A DNA stretch of 64,000 nucleotides, from NCBI RefSeq assembly GCF_036032445.1, contig NZ_CP107932.1, forward strand, positions 2,172,501-2,236,500, given 5' to 3'. This DNA comes from Nocardia sp. NBC_00416 (GTDB lineage: Bacteria > Actinomycetota > Actinomycetes > Mycobacteriales > Mycobacteriaceae). Within the stretch, counting starts at the first letter, position 1. Each line of letters begins with the position of its first letter. Shown piece by piece: positions 43,410-56,300 of this stretch. The notes beneath the pieces were generated by a model. That model saw only the letters and a list, made by a program, of their open reading frames with translations. It was not told the DNA's origin and did no database searches. Position numbers and translations under genes: made by a program.

Positions 43410-46400
43410 TCGTTCGCGACCCTTTCTATTACCGATCCGACAACGGCCAGTGCATCCGGATGGCTCATCTCGAGGTGGCGGGCATCGACGACCCGGTTGT
43501 GTATCTCGCCGGTCACATAGGGACGCCATATTCGCGCCAGCGAATCGTGGTCGGCGTGATCTCGGCCCGCGGTGAAGAAGTGGAGGTCACCGTCGAACTG
43601 CCCCGGCCGGTAGCGGTCGGCGATCTCGGCCGAGGTCTCGAAGCTCGACATGACCCGGTCGACCTGTTCGGCGGTGAACATCGCGGTGCCGATCACCTGT
43701 TCACGGACGACGGCCCACGCCGCTTCGGCGGTATCGGCCTGCACATCGTCACCGAGTGCGAACAGCTCCCGCCAGCCGCCGAGCAGATCCGCCATCAACC
43801 GGCCCGGCAGACGATCGGGTACGTCGGCGGCAGCCGCCGCACCCGCCTCGCCGGGAGCACCGACCGCGCTGTCCAGCACGGCGAGCAGCCCCACCGCGGC
43901 GCCGCCGCGTTGCAGCCGGACCGCGACGGCGTGCGCGATCTGTCCGCCCAGCGACCATCCCAGCAGATGGTAGGGACCCTCGGGCTGCACTCGGCGGATC
44001 TCGGTCACATAGCGTTCGGCCAGCTGCTCCACCGATTCTGCGCGGGACTCCCCCGCGACGACATGGGGATCCTGCAGCCCGTAGATCGGCCGATCGTCGT
44101 GCACATGCTCGACGAGGCCGCCGTAGAACCACGCCAGTCCGCCGGCCGGGTGCACGCAGAACAGCGGCGGTTTCGATCCACCGGTCCGCAGCGGCAGCAG
44201 CACCTGCAGGCCGGATCCGCCCTCCGCGTCCTCGACCCGGCGGGCCAGTGCCCGCGGGGTGGCGTCGTCGAACATCCACGGCAGCGCGATGGTCACCCCC
44301 CGCGTGCGCAACTCGGTCACCACCATGGTGGCCAGCAGCGAATTGCCGCCCAGGTCGAAGAAGCCGTCGGTGATGCCCACCCGCTCGACGCCGAGGATCT
44401 GCGCGTACACATCGCTGATCGCCTTCTCCGCCTCGGTCCCCGCCGCGACGAATTCCTTGCCGGCCGGGGCGAAATCGGGGGCGGGCAGCGCTTTCCGGTC
44501 GAGTTTGCCGTTGACGGTCAACGGCAGGTCGGGCAGCACCACGACCGTCGCGGGCACCATATAGCTCGTCAGCACCTCCGCGGCCGCCGCTCGGATGTCC
44601 GCCGGATTCACCGATTGTCCCTCGGCGGCGACCACGTACCCGATCAACTGCTCGACCCCACGCTCGTGCAGGTGCACCGCCGCGGCGGCCCGTATCACCG
44701 CGGGATGACGCAGCAGCGCCGATTCGACCTCCCCCAGTTCGATGCGGTAACCGCGCAACTGGACCTGGGCGTCGGCGCGACCGGCGTAGCGCAGTTCGAG
44801 CCCGTGCGCCGATACCCGCCAGCGGCCGAGGTCGCCGGACCGGTACAGCCGCATCCCGTCCGGTTCGAAGGGGTTCGCCACGAATCGGCTCGACGTCAGC
44901 CCCGGAGCTCCGAGGTATCCCCGGGAAAGCTGCCCACCGGCGACGTAGATGTCTCCGGCGACGCCGATCGGAACCGGCCGCAGGCGCTCGTCGAGCACAT
45001 AGACCCGCATGCCCGGCAGCGGCGATCCGATCCCCGCGACCTTCGCCCCGCTGATCTCGCCGAGCGTCACGTGCACGGTGGTCTCGGTGATCCCGTACAT
45101 ATTGATCAGCCGCGGTGATCCCGGGGCGTGGGCCGCGAACCAGCCGGACAGCCGCGCCGCGTCCAGAGCCTCACCACCGAAGACGACGTACCGCAGCGCG
45201 AGTTCGGCGGTGCCACGGCCGGATTCCCGCCGCTCCCGCTCCGCCTCGGCGAACCCGTAGAAGGCCGACGGTGTCTGGCTGAGGACGGTCACCCGTTCCC
45301 GGTCGACGAGTTCGACGAACGCCTCCGGAGACCTCGACACATCGTGGTCGACCACGACCAGCCGACCACCGGTCAGCAGCGCGCCCCACATCTCCCACAC
45401 CGCGAAATCGAAGGCGTAGGAATGGAACATCGTCCACACATCGCCGGGACCGAATTCGAATCGGCCGGCCGCATTGGTGAACAGGGTGACCGCTTCGCGA
45501 TGGCTGACCGTCACCCCCTTCGGACGGCCCGTGGACCCCGAGGTGTAGATCACGTATGCGATATTGTCCGGCCGCGGGGACGGCCCGGCCGGACCACCGT
45601 CGTCGCCGTCGCCGGCCACGCAGTCGTCGACGAGCACTATCGGAGCCGGATACGCGGGCACCGCGGCGGCCGTCGCCGCCGAGGCCAGCACCGCCGACGG
45701 GTGTGCGTCCTCGACGACGAAGCGCAGCCGTTGCGCGGGATAGGTCACATCCAGCGGCAGATATCCGGCCCCGGCCCGCACCACCGCGAGCAGGCCGGCG
45801 ACCAGATCGACCGAACGTGGCAGCGCCACCGCGACCAGCGATTCCGGCCCGACACCGTGCGCGGCCAGCCGCACGGCCAGCCGGGCGGCCCGCCGATCCA
45901 GCTCCGCGTAGGTCAACGTCGACACACCGTCGGTCACCGCGATCGCCTCCGGATCGGCCGCGACCCGGGCGGCGAACAGCTCCGCGAGAGTCGTCTCCGC
46001 GATCTCGGCGCCGTCGTGCCCGGCCGCGCCCAACAGCGCCCGGCGTTGCGCCGGATCCACCAGATCGATATCGCCGACGACCACGTCCCGATCCGATGTC
46101 ACCTCCTCGAGGATGCGCACGAAGGCCTGCGCGAACCGCGTCATCGTCTCCTCGACGAAGAGGTCGGTCGCGAACGTCAGGCGGCCCACCATCCCGGCCG
46201 GACGGCCGTGGTCGTCGAACTGCTCGGCCAGTTTCACGTTCAGATCCGCCTGCGCCTGGTCGAAGCCGTTCTCAACCGGCTCGACACTCAGGTCGGGCAG
46301 ACGCACCGCGGCCTTGCTCAGGTTCTGGACGTCCAACGTCACCTGATACAGCGGCAGATGCGCGGTCGACCGCGGCGGATTCAAGGCCTCCACGACCTGT

Positions 46401-47390
46401 TCGAACGACACATCCGCGTGCCCGAAAGCGGCCAGGTCGCTTTCCCGGGTGGCGGCCAGCAGCTCGGCGAAGGTCTGCCGCGGCGCCACCTGCGAACGCA
46501 GCACCAGCGTGTTGACGAACATCCCGATCAGATCGTCGAGTTCACGGACTCCGCGCCCGGCCACCGGAGTGCCGACCGCGATATCGCCGACTCCGGACAG
46601 TCGCGACAACAGGATCGACAGCGCGGCGTGCAGCACCATGAACGCGGTCGCGTTGCCCGCGCGGGCCGCCGCGCCGATCCGGGTGTGCAGATCCGCAGAG
46701 ACTTCGAACTCGACGGCCCGGCCGCGCAGCGACGCCACCGGCGGCCGGGGCAGGTCCGTGGGCAGCTCGAGCAGTTCGGGCAGCCCGGCGAGAGTCTGCT
46801 CCCAGAAACGCAACTGCCGGGACACCAGCGAGTCCGGATCATCGGGCGCGCCGAGTATCTCGTGCTGCCACAACGCGTAATCCGCGTACTGGACCGGCAG
46901 CGCCGGCCACGCCGGGACCGTCCCCTGCCTGCTCGCCAGGTACGCCGTCGCCACATCGCGGGCGAGCGGCAGCATCGACTGCCCGTCGGCGCAGATGTGG
47001 TGCACCGTGATCAGCAGAACATGATCCCCGGCGCCGAGTTCGAACAGTTCGATACGCAGCGGCGGCGCCTGGGTCACATCGAAACCGGTGGAGACCGCGG
47101 CCAGCGCCCGGTCCATCAGCTGGTCCTCGTCGACCGGAATCGGGATCAGTTCCGGCGCGACCTCGGCGACGCCGACCGCGACCTGGTGCGGAGTGCCGCC
47201 GTTTACCGGAAACTTGGTGCGCAGCGATTCGTGCCGCTCGATGACCAGAGCACACGCGTGGCGCAGCGCCTGGACATCGAGTTCGCCCCGCAACCGGATG
47301 ACCAGCGGAATGTTGTACGCGCCCACCGCCGTATCGAACTGGTTGAGGAACCACATACGCTGCTGCGCCGGGGACAGCGGAACGAGCGCC
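43403..47390 (-). other. NRPS visible module 6: C6-A6(Thr)-T6-TE
   Basis: A6 gives D-F-W-S-V-G-M-V-H-K, the recognised Thr code. Carrier Ser codon 44339-44341. The terminal type I thioesterase ([17 protein letters not shown], late His in RHLEMSH) releases the chain; a Thr at the end could be lactonised or released as acid. Confidence 0.9.
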
Positions 47391-50300
47391 GGCCGTGGGC
47401 CCGCGACCAGCGGAGCCCGGCTGTCGCCGCCGAGGCCGGCCAGGGTCGCGGCGAGTTCGGCGACCGTCGGCGCCTCGAACAGCTCCCGGACACCGACCCG
47501 GACGCCGGACGCGGCACTCAACTGCGCGGCCACCCGCGTCGCCGACAGTGAATTGCCGCCGAGCTCGAAGAAGCCGTCCGTCGCGCCGACCTTCTCCACG
47601 TCCAGGACCCGCGCGAAGACCTCCGCGACACAGAGTTCGGCCGCTGTCCGCGGAGCCACCCACTCCCGGCCGGAATCGAATGCGGGTGCGGGCAGCGCCC
47701 GGCGATCCAGTTTGCCGCTGGTGGTGCGGGGCAGCGCCGGGAGCACCGTGAACACATCGGGCACCATATGCACCGGCAACTGCGTGCGGGCGGCGGCTCG
47801 CACCGCGTCGAGATCCACCTCGCCGGCGCCCACGAGATAGCCGGCGAGCCGGTCCAGACCCCGGTCGTCCTTGCGCAGCACGACCACCGCGCGCTCGATA
47901 CCGGGCTGTGCGGACAGCACGCTCTCGATCTCGCCCAGTTCGATCCGCTGCCCGCGGATCTTGACCTGGAAATCGCTGCGGCCGAGGTATTCCAGCGTGT
48001 GGTCGGGCTTCCATCGCACCAGGTCACCGGTGCGGTACATCCGCGAGCCCACCGCACCGAACGGATTCGCCACGAACGCGACCGCTGTCATGGCGACACG
48101 GTTGAGATACCCACGCGCCAGTTGCAGCCCGCCGAGGTACAGCTCGCCCACCACTCCGGGCGGCACCGGCCGCAACCACGGGTCCAGGACGAGTGCCTCG
48201 ACGCCGCGGACCGGACTGCCGATGGTCACGTCGGCGCCGGGATCCAACTCGCTCATACAGGCCAGAATGGTGGTCTCGGTCGGGCCGTAGCCGTTGAGCA
48301 GGCGCCGGCCCGGCGCCCACACCGCGACGGTTTCCGGGGTCACCGCTTCACCCCCGGCGGCCAGCACCCGGAGCGTTTCCATACCCGCCGGCGACATCGT
48401 CGCCAGCACGGTCGGCGTAACGAAGGCGTGCGATACCCGCTGGATGCGAATCAATTCGGCGAGTTCGGCACCCGCGTACACCTCCGGCGGCGGCAATAGC
48501 AAGACCGCGCCGTTCGTATGCGCCAGCAGCACTTCGAGCACCATGACGTCGAACCCGGGCGCCGAACCCTGCAGCACTCGCGCGGCGCGGTCGATGCCGA
48601 ATCGGTCCCGCTGCTCGGCCGCGCAACTCGCCAGCCCCTCATGGGTGACCGCGACGCCCTTGGGCGTTCCGGTCGATCCCGAGGTGTAGAGCACGTAGGC
48701 CGTATCCCGGATATGCGGGGTCCGCGCCCGCTGCGCATCGGTCACCGGATCCGCCGAGAGTGCCGCGATCGACTCGCTCGTGCGCGGCTCGTCGAGAACC
48801 AGCGGACGGACCGTATCGGGCAACAGATCCGGCGAGCCGCCGGTGGTGATCGCCACCCGGACATCGGCGTGCTCGACCATCAGCGCCACCCGCTCGGCGG
48901 GGTTACGCGAATCGATGGGGACGAACGCGGCTCCCGCCTTGGTCACCGCCCACAGACCGACCATGAACTCCACCGATCGCGGCGCGGCCAGCGCGACATT
49001 GTCGCCGGGACCCACACTCCAGTCGATCAGCTGCCGCGCCACCTGGTTCGACCACGCGTCCAGTTCCGCATAGGACACTGTCCGTTCGCCCGAGATCAGC
49101 GCCGCCGCCGCGGGATTCACCGCAGCACCCACCGCCAGCAGCTCCGCGAGCGAACGCGGCGCCTCGGCGCATCCGCGCACGGCCGGTACCAGCTCCGACC
49201 GTTCGTCGGGCGTCAGCAGATCCAACGCGCCCAACCGGGTTCCCGCGGCGGTGCTCAGGGCGCGCAGCACCGTGCCGAGACGCGACGCGAGCCCCGATGC
49301 CGTGGCGTCGTCCACCCGAGCCCGCTGATAACGGACCCGGACGTGCAATGCGTCGGTCTGATGGGCCTGCACCATCAGCGGATAGTGCGCGGCGTCGCGG
49401 CCCTCGGCCGCGACCACCCGCATACCGTCGATATCGGTGTCACCGAGCCCGCTGCTGTCGACCGGGTAGGACTCGAACACGACCAGGGTGTCGAACAGCT
49501 GGGGGGTGCGCGCGGCCGCCGTGATCTGCGACAGTTCGAGATGGTGATGTTCGAGCAGCCGGGTGTTGTCCGCCTGCAGACCGGTCAGCGCATCCGCGAC
49601 GGTCCGGTCCCGGCCGACGTCGACGACGACCGGAACGGTGTTGATGAACAGGCCGATCATCGACTCCACGTCCGGCAGGTCGGCGGGCCGGCCGGAGACC
49701 GTGCTGCCGAAGGCCACCCGTTCGGCGCCGAGCAGGTTGCCCAGGACCACTGCCCAGGCGAACTGCACGATCGTGGCCATGGTCACGCCGCGGGCCCGGG
49801 CGAATTCCACCAGCTGTCGGGTCACGGCCCGGTCGAACACGATCGGCAGATCGATCGGGATCTCGGCGACGGTCGCGATTTGCGGGTCGGTGATCAGCGT
49901 GGGTTCGGCGATATCGCCCAGGGCCTCCTGCCACACCCGTACGCCGGCGTCGTGGTCGCGTCGGTCGAGCCATTCCAGATAGTCGCGATACGACGGTGCC
50001 GGCGGCAGCAGGTCCGCACGATCTCCCACCGCGTACAGCCCGATCAGCTCCCGGCACAGCAACGGCAACGACCAGCCGTCGAGCAGCAGGTGGTGGGCCG
50101 TCAGCACCAGCCGGAAATCACCGGGTCCGACGGTCACGGCGAGGAATCGCAGCAGCGGCGGATCGGCGGGATCGAACACCACCGCTCGCTCGGTTTCGAT
50201 CAGCCCGTCCAGTGCATCGGGGTCGCCGGACAGATCGACGCTGTCCCAGTGCAACGCGGCCAGCGCGGGAACCACCTGTGCGGGAACACCGTCGGCGGTG

Positions 50301-53300
50301 CGCGTGAAGGCGGCGCGCAGGTTGGGATGCCGGGCCAGCACGGTGCGCGCGGCGCGTTCGAGCCGGGCCTCGTCGACGACACCGGCCAGGGTCAGCACCG
50401 ATTGCGCTGTGTAGACGTCGAGTTCACCCGCGGCGAATTCGGCGTGGAACAGCAGCCCCGCCTGCAGTGGCGCCAGCGACCACACATCGGTCAGCGGTCC
50501 GTATCGGTCGGCGAACGAGTCCAGATCGGACTGGGTGACCTCGACGAGCGGCACATCGGCCCGGGACAGTCCCCAGTCGCGCTCCGCGCGGGCGGCGACG
50601 CCGATCTCGCCCAGCGCTTCCACCCATCCCGCCGCGAGTTCGGCGACCTCCTCGTGGCCGAACAACCGCGAGGCGTAACCGATATGCGCCGACAGACCGG
50701 GGCCCGCCGGAGTGTCCACGATGTGCACATCGATCGTGATCGCCGCCGCCGCGGGCATATCCGGGTCGAACGCCGCGCGCCGATCGAACTCCTCGCCGGT
50801 CGGCACCCACGCGACACCCGCCAGCGCGGTGAGGTCGACACCCGCCCGGCCGAGATTGTTGAAACTGATCTGCGGCTCCGGGGCGGCCGCGAGCCGGTGG
50901 CCGGTGTCGGTGTTCAGATAGCGCAGCAGGCCGTAACCGATTCCCTTGTCGGGGATCGCGCGCAGCTGGTCCTTCACCGACTTCACCGCCGCGCGCGGGT
51001 CACCGGCGTCCGCCTCGCTCAGTTCGAGCGCAACGGGATAGGCATTGGTGAACCAGCCCACGGTGCGGGCCAGGTCCGCGCCGGCGGCGAGTTGCTCTTC
51101 CCGCCCGTGGCCCTCCAACAGCACTTTCATCCCGGCGTGGCGGTGGCCGCGCCGGGCGCGCCAGCGCGTCAACGCAACCGTCAGTCCGGCGAGCAGGGCG
51201 TCGTCGACGTTGCCGCGCACGGCTTCGGGTACCGCGTCGAGCAGAGCCGCGGTGTCCTCGGCCGCGACGGACAACGTCAGGTGCCGCACCGTCGACTGGG
51301 TGTCGACCGCCGGATCGAGCGCGGCCCGCCCGAGCAGCGGATCCGCCGCCGCACCCATCCGCGCCCACAACTCGAGCTCGGCGCCGCGTTCGGCGGCGGC
51401 GGCGTTCAGCGCATGCGCCCAGCGCCGCATGGAGGTGCCCTGCGCCGGAAGCCCGGCGACGCCGCCCTGGGTGATCTGCTGCCATGCGGTGGCGAAATCG
51501 GGGAGCAGGATCCGCCACGACACGCCGTCGACGGCGAGGTGGTGGATCACGAGAAGAGCGCGGCCCTCGGCGTCGACCCCCGACTCCGGCAGCAGGCATA
51601 CGACCTGCAGCATCCGGCCACCGGCCGGATCGAGACGATCGGAGGCCGTCCGCAACGCCGTCTCGGCGAGCGCGGTGAAACCGTCGGTACCGGGCGCCTC
51701 GGCGGCCCCGAAGGTACGCACGGAGACCGCGTCCAGCGCACCGGCCGCCCCCGCCGGCAAGACCTCGAGGCGGCCGTCCCGCAGCCGCGAGCGGAGCATA
51801 TCGTGGTGGTCCAGCACCGCCTGCACGGTCGCGGCCACATCGGCGACAGACGCGTCACCCGGCAAACGGACCAGCATCGACTGCGCGAACCGATTCGCCG
51901 CACCGAGCCGCTCGCCGAACCAGGCCACGATCGGCGTAGGCGGGATCTCACCCACCCCACCGCCGGACAGTTCCGGGAGCGACACCTGGGTCGCGGCCCC
52001 GGCGACCTGCGCCAGCGCCCGCACGGTTTTGCGTTCGAAGATATCGCGAGCCCGCAGGACGATCCCGGCGGACTTCAGCCGGGACGCCAGCTGGATCGAC
52101 ATGATCGAATCGCCGCCCAGGGTGAAGAACGACGTCGTCGCGCCGACCGATGCCACACCGAGGACATCCGCGAAAGCAGCGGCGATGGTGCGCTCCAGCT
52201 CGGAGGCGGGGGCGACCACTTCGTCGTCACCGAGGTCGAAGTCCGGCTCCGGCAGCGCCTTCCGGTCCACTTTGCCCGTCGAGGAGAGCGGCATCCGGTC
52301 GAGCACGGTGATCGTCGTGGGCAACATATGGGCGGGCAGGACATCGGCGAGATGATCCAGCACCGCGCGCGGCGCGACATCCGCGCCGGATTCGCCGACG
52401 AGGTAGGCCGCGAGCCGGGATCGGCCGTCCGGTCCGGGACGGTTCACGGTGACCCCCGAGGCCACCCCGGGCAGCGCGACCAATGCGGCGTCGATTTCGC
52501 CGAGCTCGATCCGCTGACCGCGGATCTTGATCTGGAAATCGCTGCGGCCGACGTATTCCAGTGCGCGCCGACCCGTCCAGCGGACGATATCGCCGGTGCG
52601 ATACATCCGGGACGCGAAGCCACCGTAGGGGTTCGCCACGAACGCGCCCGCGGTCAGGGCGGGACGATTCAGGTACCCGCGTGCCAGGGCGTCTCCGGCG
52701 AGGTAGAGCTCACCGGCCACCCCGACCGGCACCGGCCGCAACCGCGCGTCCAGCACGAGAGCTTGCGCGCCGGGGATCGGACCGCCGATATCGATGACGG
52801 CCCCGGACCGAACCGGTTCACTCATGGTGATCACGATCGTCGTCTCGGTCGGCCCGTAGATATTGTGCAGCTGTCGTCCGGGCGCCCAGGTGGCGACCAG
52901 ATCCGCCGACACCATCTCGCCGCCGACGGCCAGCACCCGGACCGATTCCAGATCGGCGGGCGACACCGTCGCCAGCACACTAGGTGTCAGGAACGCGTGC
53001 GACACCTGATGAGCGCGGATCAGCTGCGCCAGCTCCGAACCCCCGAAGACCTCCGCCGGCGACACCACCAGGGACGCACCGGCCGCACACGCCATCAAGG
53101 CCTCGAGCAGTACCGCGTCGAAGGCGGGCGCCGCCACGTGCAGGACCCGCGACGCCGGCTCGACTCGGTAACGGTCCCGTTGCGCGGCGGCGAAACTCGC
53201 CAGTCCCTCGTGGGTGACCACGACGCCCTTCGGTGTCCCGGTCGAACCCGACGTGTAGATCACGTAGGCCGCGTCCCGGACCCGTGTTCCCGCACGATCG

Positions 53301-56300
53301 GCGGCGGTGACGGGATGCCCGGGATGCGCCGCGATCTCGGCGGCCGTGCCCGGCTCGTCGAGTACCAGCCACGGGATTCCGTCCGGCAGAGCCGGCCGCG
53401 CGGATTCGATCGTGATACCGAGTGCGGCTCCGGAATCGGCGACCATATGGGTTATCCGCTCGCGGGGATAGCGCAGATCCACCGGAACGAACGTGGCGCC
53501 GGTCTTCGTGATCGCCCACATGGCGATCTGATAGTCGACCGACCGTGGCACGGCCAGTGCCGCATACACTCCCCGGCCCACACCGCGGGCGAGCAGATGC
53601 GCGGCCAGCCGGTCCGATCGCTGGTCGAGCTCGGCGTAGGTGAGGGTTTCGGACTCGCCGATCAGCGCGATGGCCGCCGGGTCCATCTCCACGGCCGCGG
53701 CCAACAGGTGCGGCAGCAGGCACGAGGGCGTCGCGGCACCGCCACTGGCCGGGACCAGATCCCGTGATTCTGTCGCGCCGAGCAGGTCGACGGCGCTCAC
53801 GGCCGCGGCCGGGTCGGCGATGACCGCCCTGAGCACCCGCACGAACCGGTCGGCGAACGCTTGCGCCGTCGAACCCCGGAAAAGATCCGTGGCGTAGACG
53901 AGTTCGCCCGCGATGCCGGCCGGTCGTGCCCCGTCGTGCTGTTCGTGCAAGAGCACGGTGAGGTCGGTCTTGGCCTGGGCGATACCGGGGTCGAGGATGT
54001 CGATCCCGATACCGGGCAGCTCGAACCGGGCCTCCCGCACATTCTGCAAGCCGAACATCACCTGGTAGAGCGGCGTGTACGCCGTCGACCGGGTGCGGTC
54101 CAGGGCATCGACCAGCCGTTCATAGGGAACGTCGGCGTGCGCGAGCGCGTCGACGTCGACCGCGCGCACCTGCGCGAGCAGGTCGCGGAACGATCGGTCC
54201 TCGTGCACCCGGGTGCGCAGCACCACGGTGTTGACGAACATGCCGACCAGGTCGTCGAGCACCTCGTGGCCCCGGCCGGCCACCGGGGTGCCCACCGAGA
54301 TGTCGTCGCTGTGCGCGGTGCGTGCCAGCAGGATCGCCAACGCCGCGTGCAGCACCACGAACACGGTGACACCCTCGGCGTGGGCCAGCCGGACGATATC
54401 GTCGTGCACGCGCGCCGGGATATCGAAGCGAACACTGCCGCCGGCCGTGGACACGGTGGCGGGACGCGGCCGGTCGGTGGGCAGTTCGAGCAGTTCCGGA
54501 GCGTCGCCGAGGGTCTCGGTCCAGTAGGCGATCTGCTGCGAGACCAGTGATTCCGGGTCGTCTTCCGCGCCGAGCGCCTCCCGCTGCCAGAGTGCGTAAT
54601 CGGCGTACTGCACCGCGAGTGGTTCCCAGTGCGGCGCGTCGCGCCGGGCCCGCGCTTCGTACGCGGTGAACACATCGCGGGCCAGCGACGCCATCGAGGC
54701 GCCGTCGGCCGCGATGTGATGAGCCACCAGGACGAGCACATGCGTACCGGAGACCGTGCGGTACAACCTGGTCAGTATCGGTGCGGACACGGCTACGTCG
54801 AAACCCGTTCCGGCGGCCTGCCGGATCCGCTCGGCCAGGTCGGCCTCGTCGGCGACCGGTTCCGGGTCCGGCACCAGATTCTCCGGTGCCGCCGGGGCAT
54901 CCAGCACGACCTGGGACGGTTCGCCGTCCACGGCCGGATACACCGTCCGCAGCGGCTCGTGCCGGATCACCACGTCCAGGAATGCCGCGCGCAGTGCATC
55001 GATATCGAGTGGACCGGTCAACCTGGCCGCGAAGCAGAGGTTGTAGGCCGCCGAATCGGTGTCGTACTGGTTGAGGAACCACATCCGCCGCTGGGCTGTC
55101 GCCAGCGGAATCACCGCCGGGCGGACCCGCGGACCCGGCGCGACCGCCGCACGCCGGGGCCGAGTGGCGATCCGCTCGGCCAGGTCCGCGACGGTGGGCG
55201 CGTCGAAGATATCGCGAATGCCGACCTCGTGGCCGAGCGCGACCTCGGCGCGCGCCGCGAGCTGGGCCGCGGACAGCGAATTGAGCCCGATCTCGAACAG
55301 ATTCGCCGTGACACTCACCCGTTCGGCGCCGGTGACGGCGCCGACGAGTTCGGCCAGCACGGTTTCGCGCTCGGTGCGCGGCGCCACGAACTCGGTCTCG
55401 TCGTCGAACACCGGCCGGGGCAGTGCCGCACGGTCCAGCTTCCCGTTGGCCGTGAGCGGCAGGGCGTCCAGCACCTGCACGGCGGCGGGGACCAGATAGG
55501 CAGGCAGCGACCGGACCAGCCGGTCGCGCACGGCGCGGCCGTCCATCGCCGCGCCGGGGACGAGCGTCACGTACGCGACGATCCGTTCCGACGTCGCGAC
55601 GGCGACAGCCCGGGCGACCTCCGGGAGCGCGCACAACGCCGCCTCGATATCGCCGGGCTCCACCCGCTGGCCGCGGACCTTCACCTGGAAGTCGCCGCGG
55701 CCCAGATACTCCAGTTCGCCGGTTCCGGTCCAGCGCACCAGGTCGCCGGTGCGATACAGCCGCTCACCCGGCTCACCGAACGGGTGGGCCACGAAGGCGG
55801 CGCTGGTCGGACCGGAGCGCCCCGCGTAACCCCGGGCCACCTGGACACCCGATACGTACAGCTCGCCGGCCACCCCGACCGGCACCGGCCGCAACCGGGG
55901 GTCCAGGACGTAGACCCGCATACCGCGCACCGGGGTGCCGATCGGCACGATCACGCGGGTGGTGGCCCCCGGCCGGCCGCGATATGCCGTGACGACCTCC
56001 GCCTCGGCCGGGCCGTACCAGTTCACCACTTCGGCGTTCGCGAACACCCCGGCCGCGGCATCGATCGTCCGCTGGGCCAGCGCTTCGCCCGCGACGAACA
56101 CCCGCCGGACGGAGGGCAATCGGAGGCCGGTGGTGTCGAGCAGGACGTCGAGCATCGAGGGTACGAAATGCACGGTGCCGATTCCGTGTTCGGCGATGGC
56201 GCGCGCCAGATACCCGGGATCACGGTGCCCGTCCGGTTCCGCGATGACGATCCGCGCACCGGTCTGCAACGGCCAGAACAACTCCCATACCGCGATATCG

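Noticed and set aside
48518..53767. A 1749-codon open frame on the plus strand within the NRPS
   Set aside because: It is a shadow of the synthetase on the opposite strand, Arg/His/Gly-rich with no recognisable domain.
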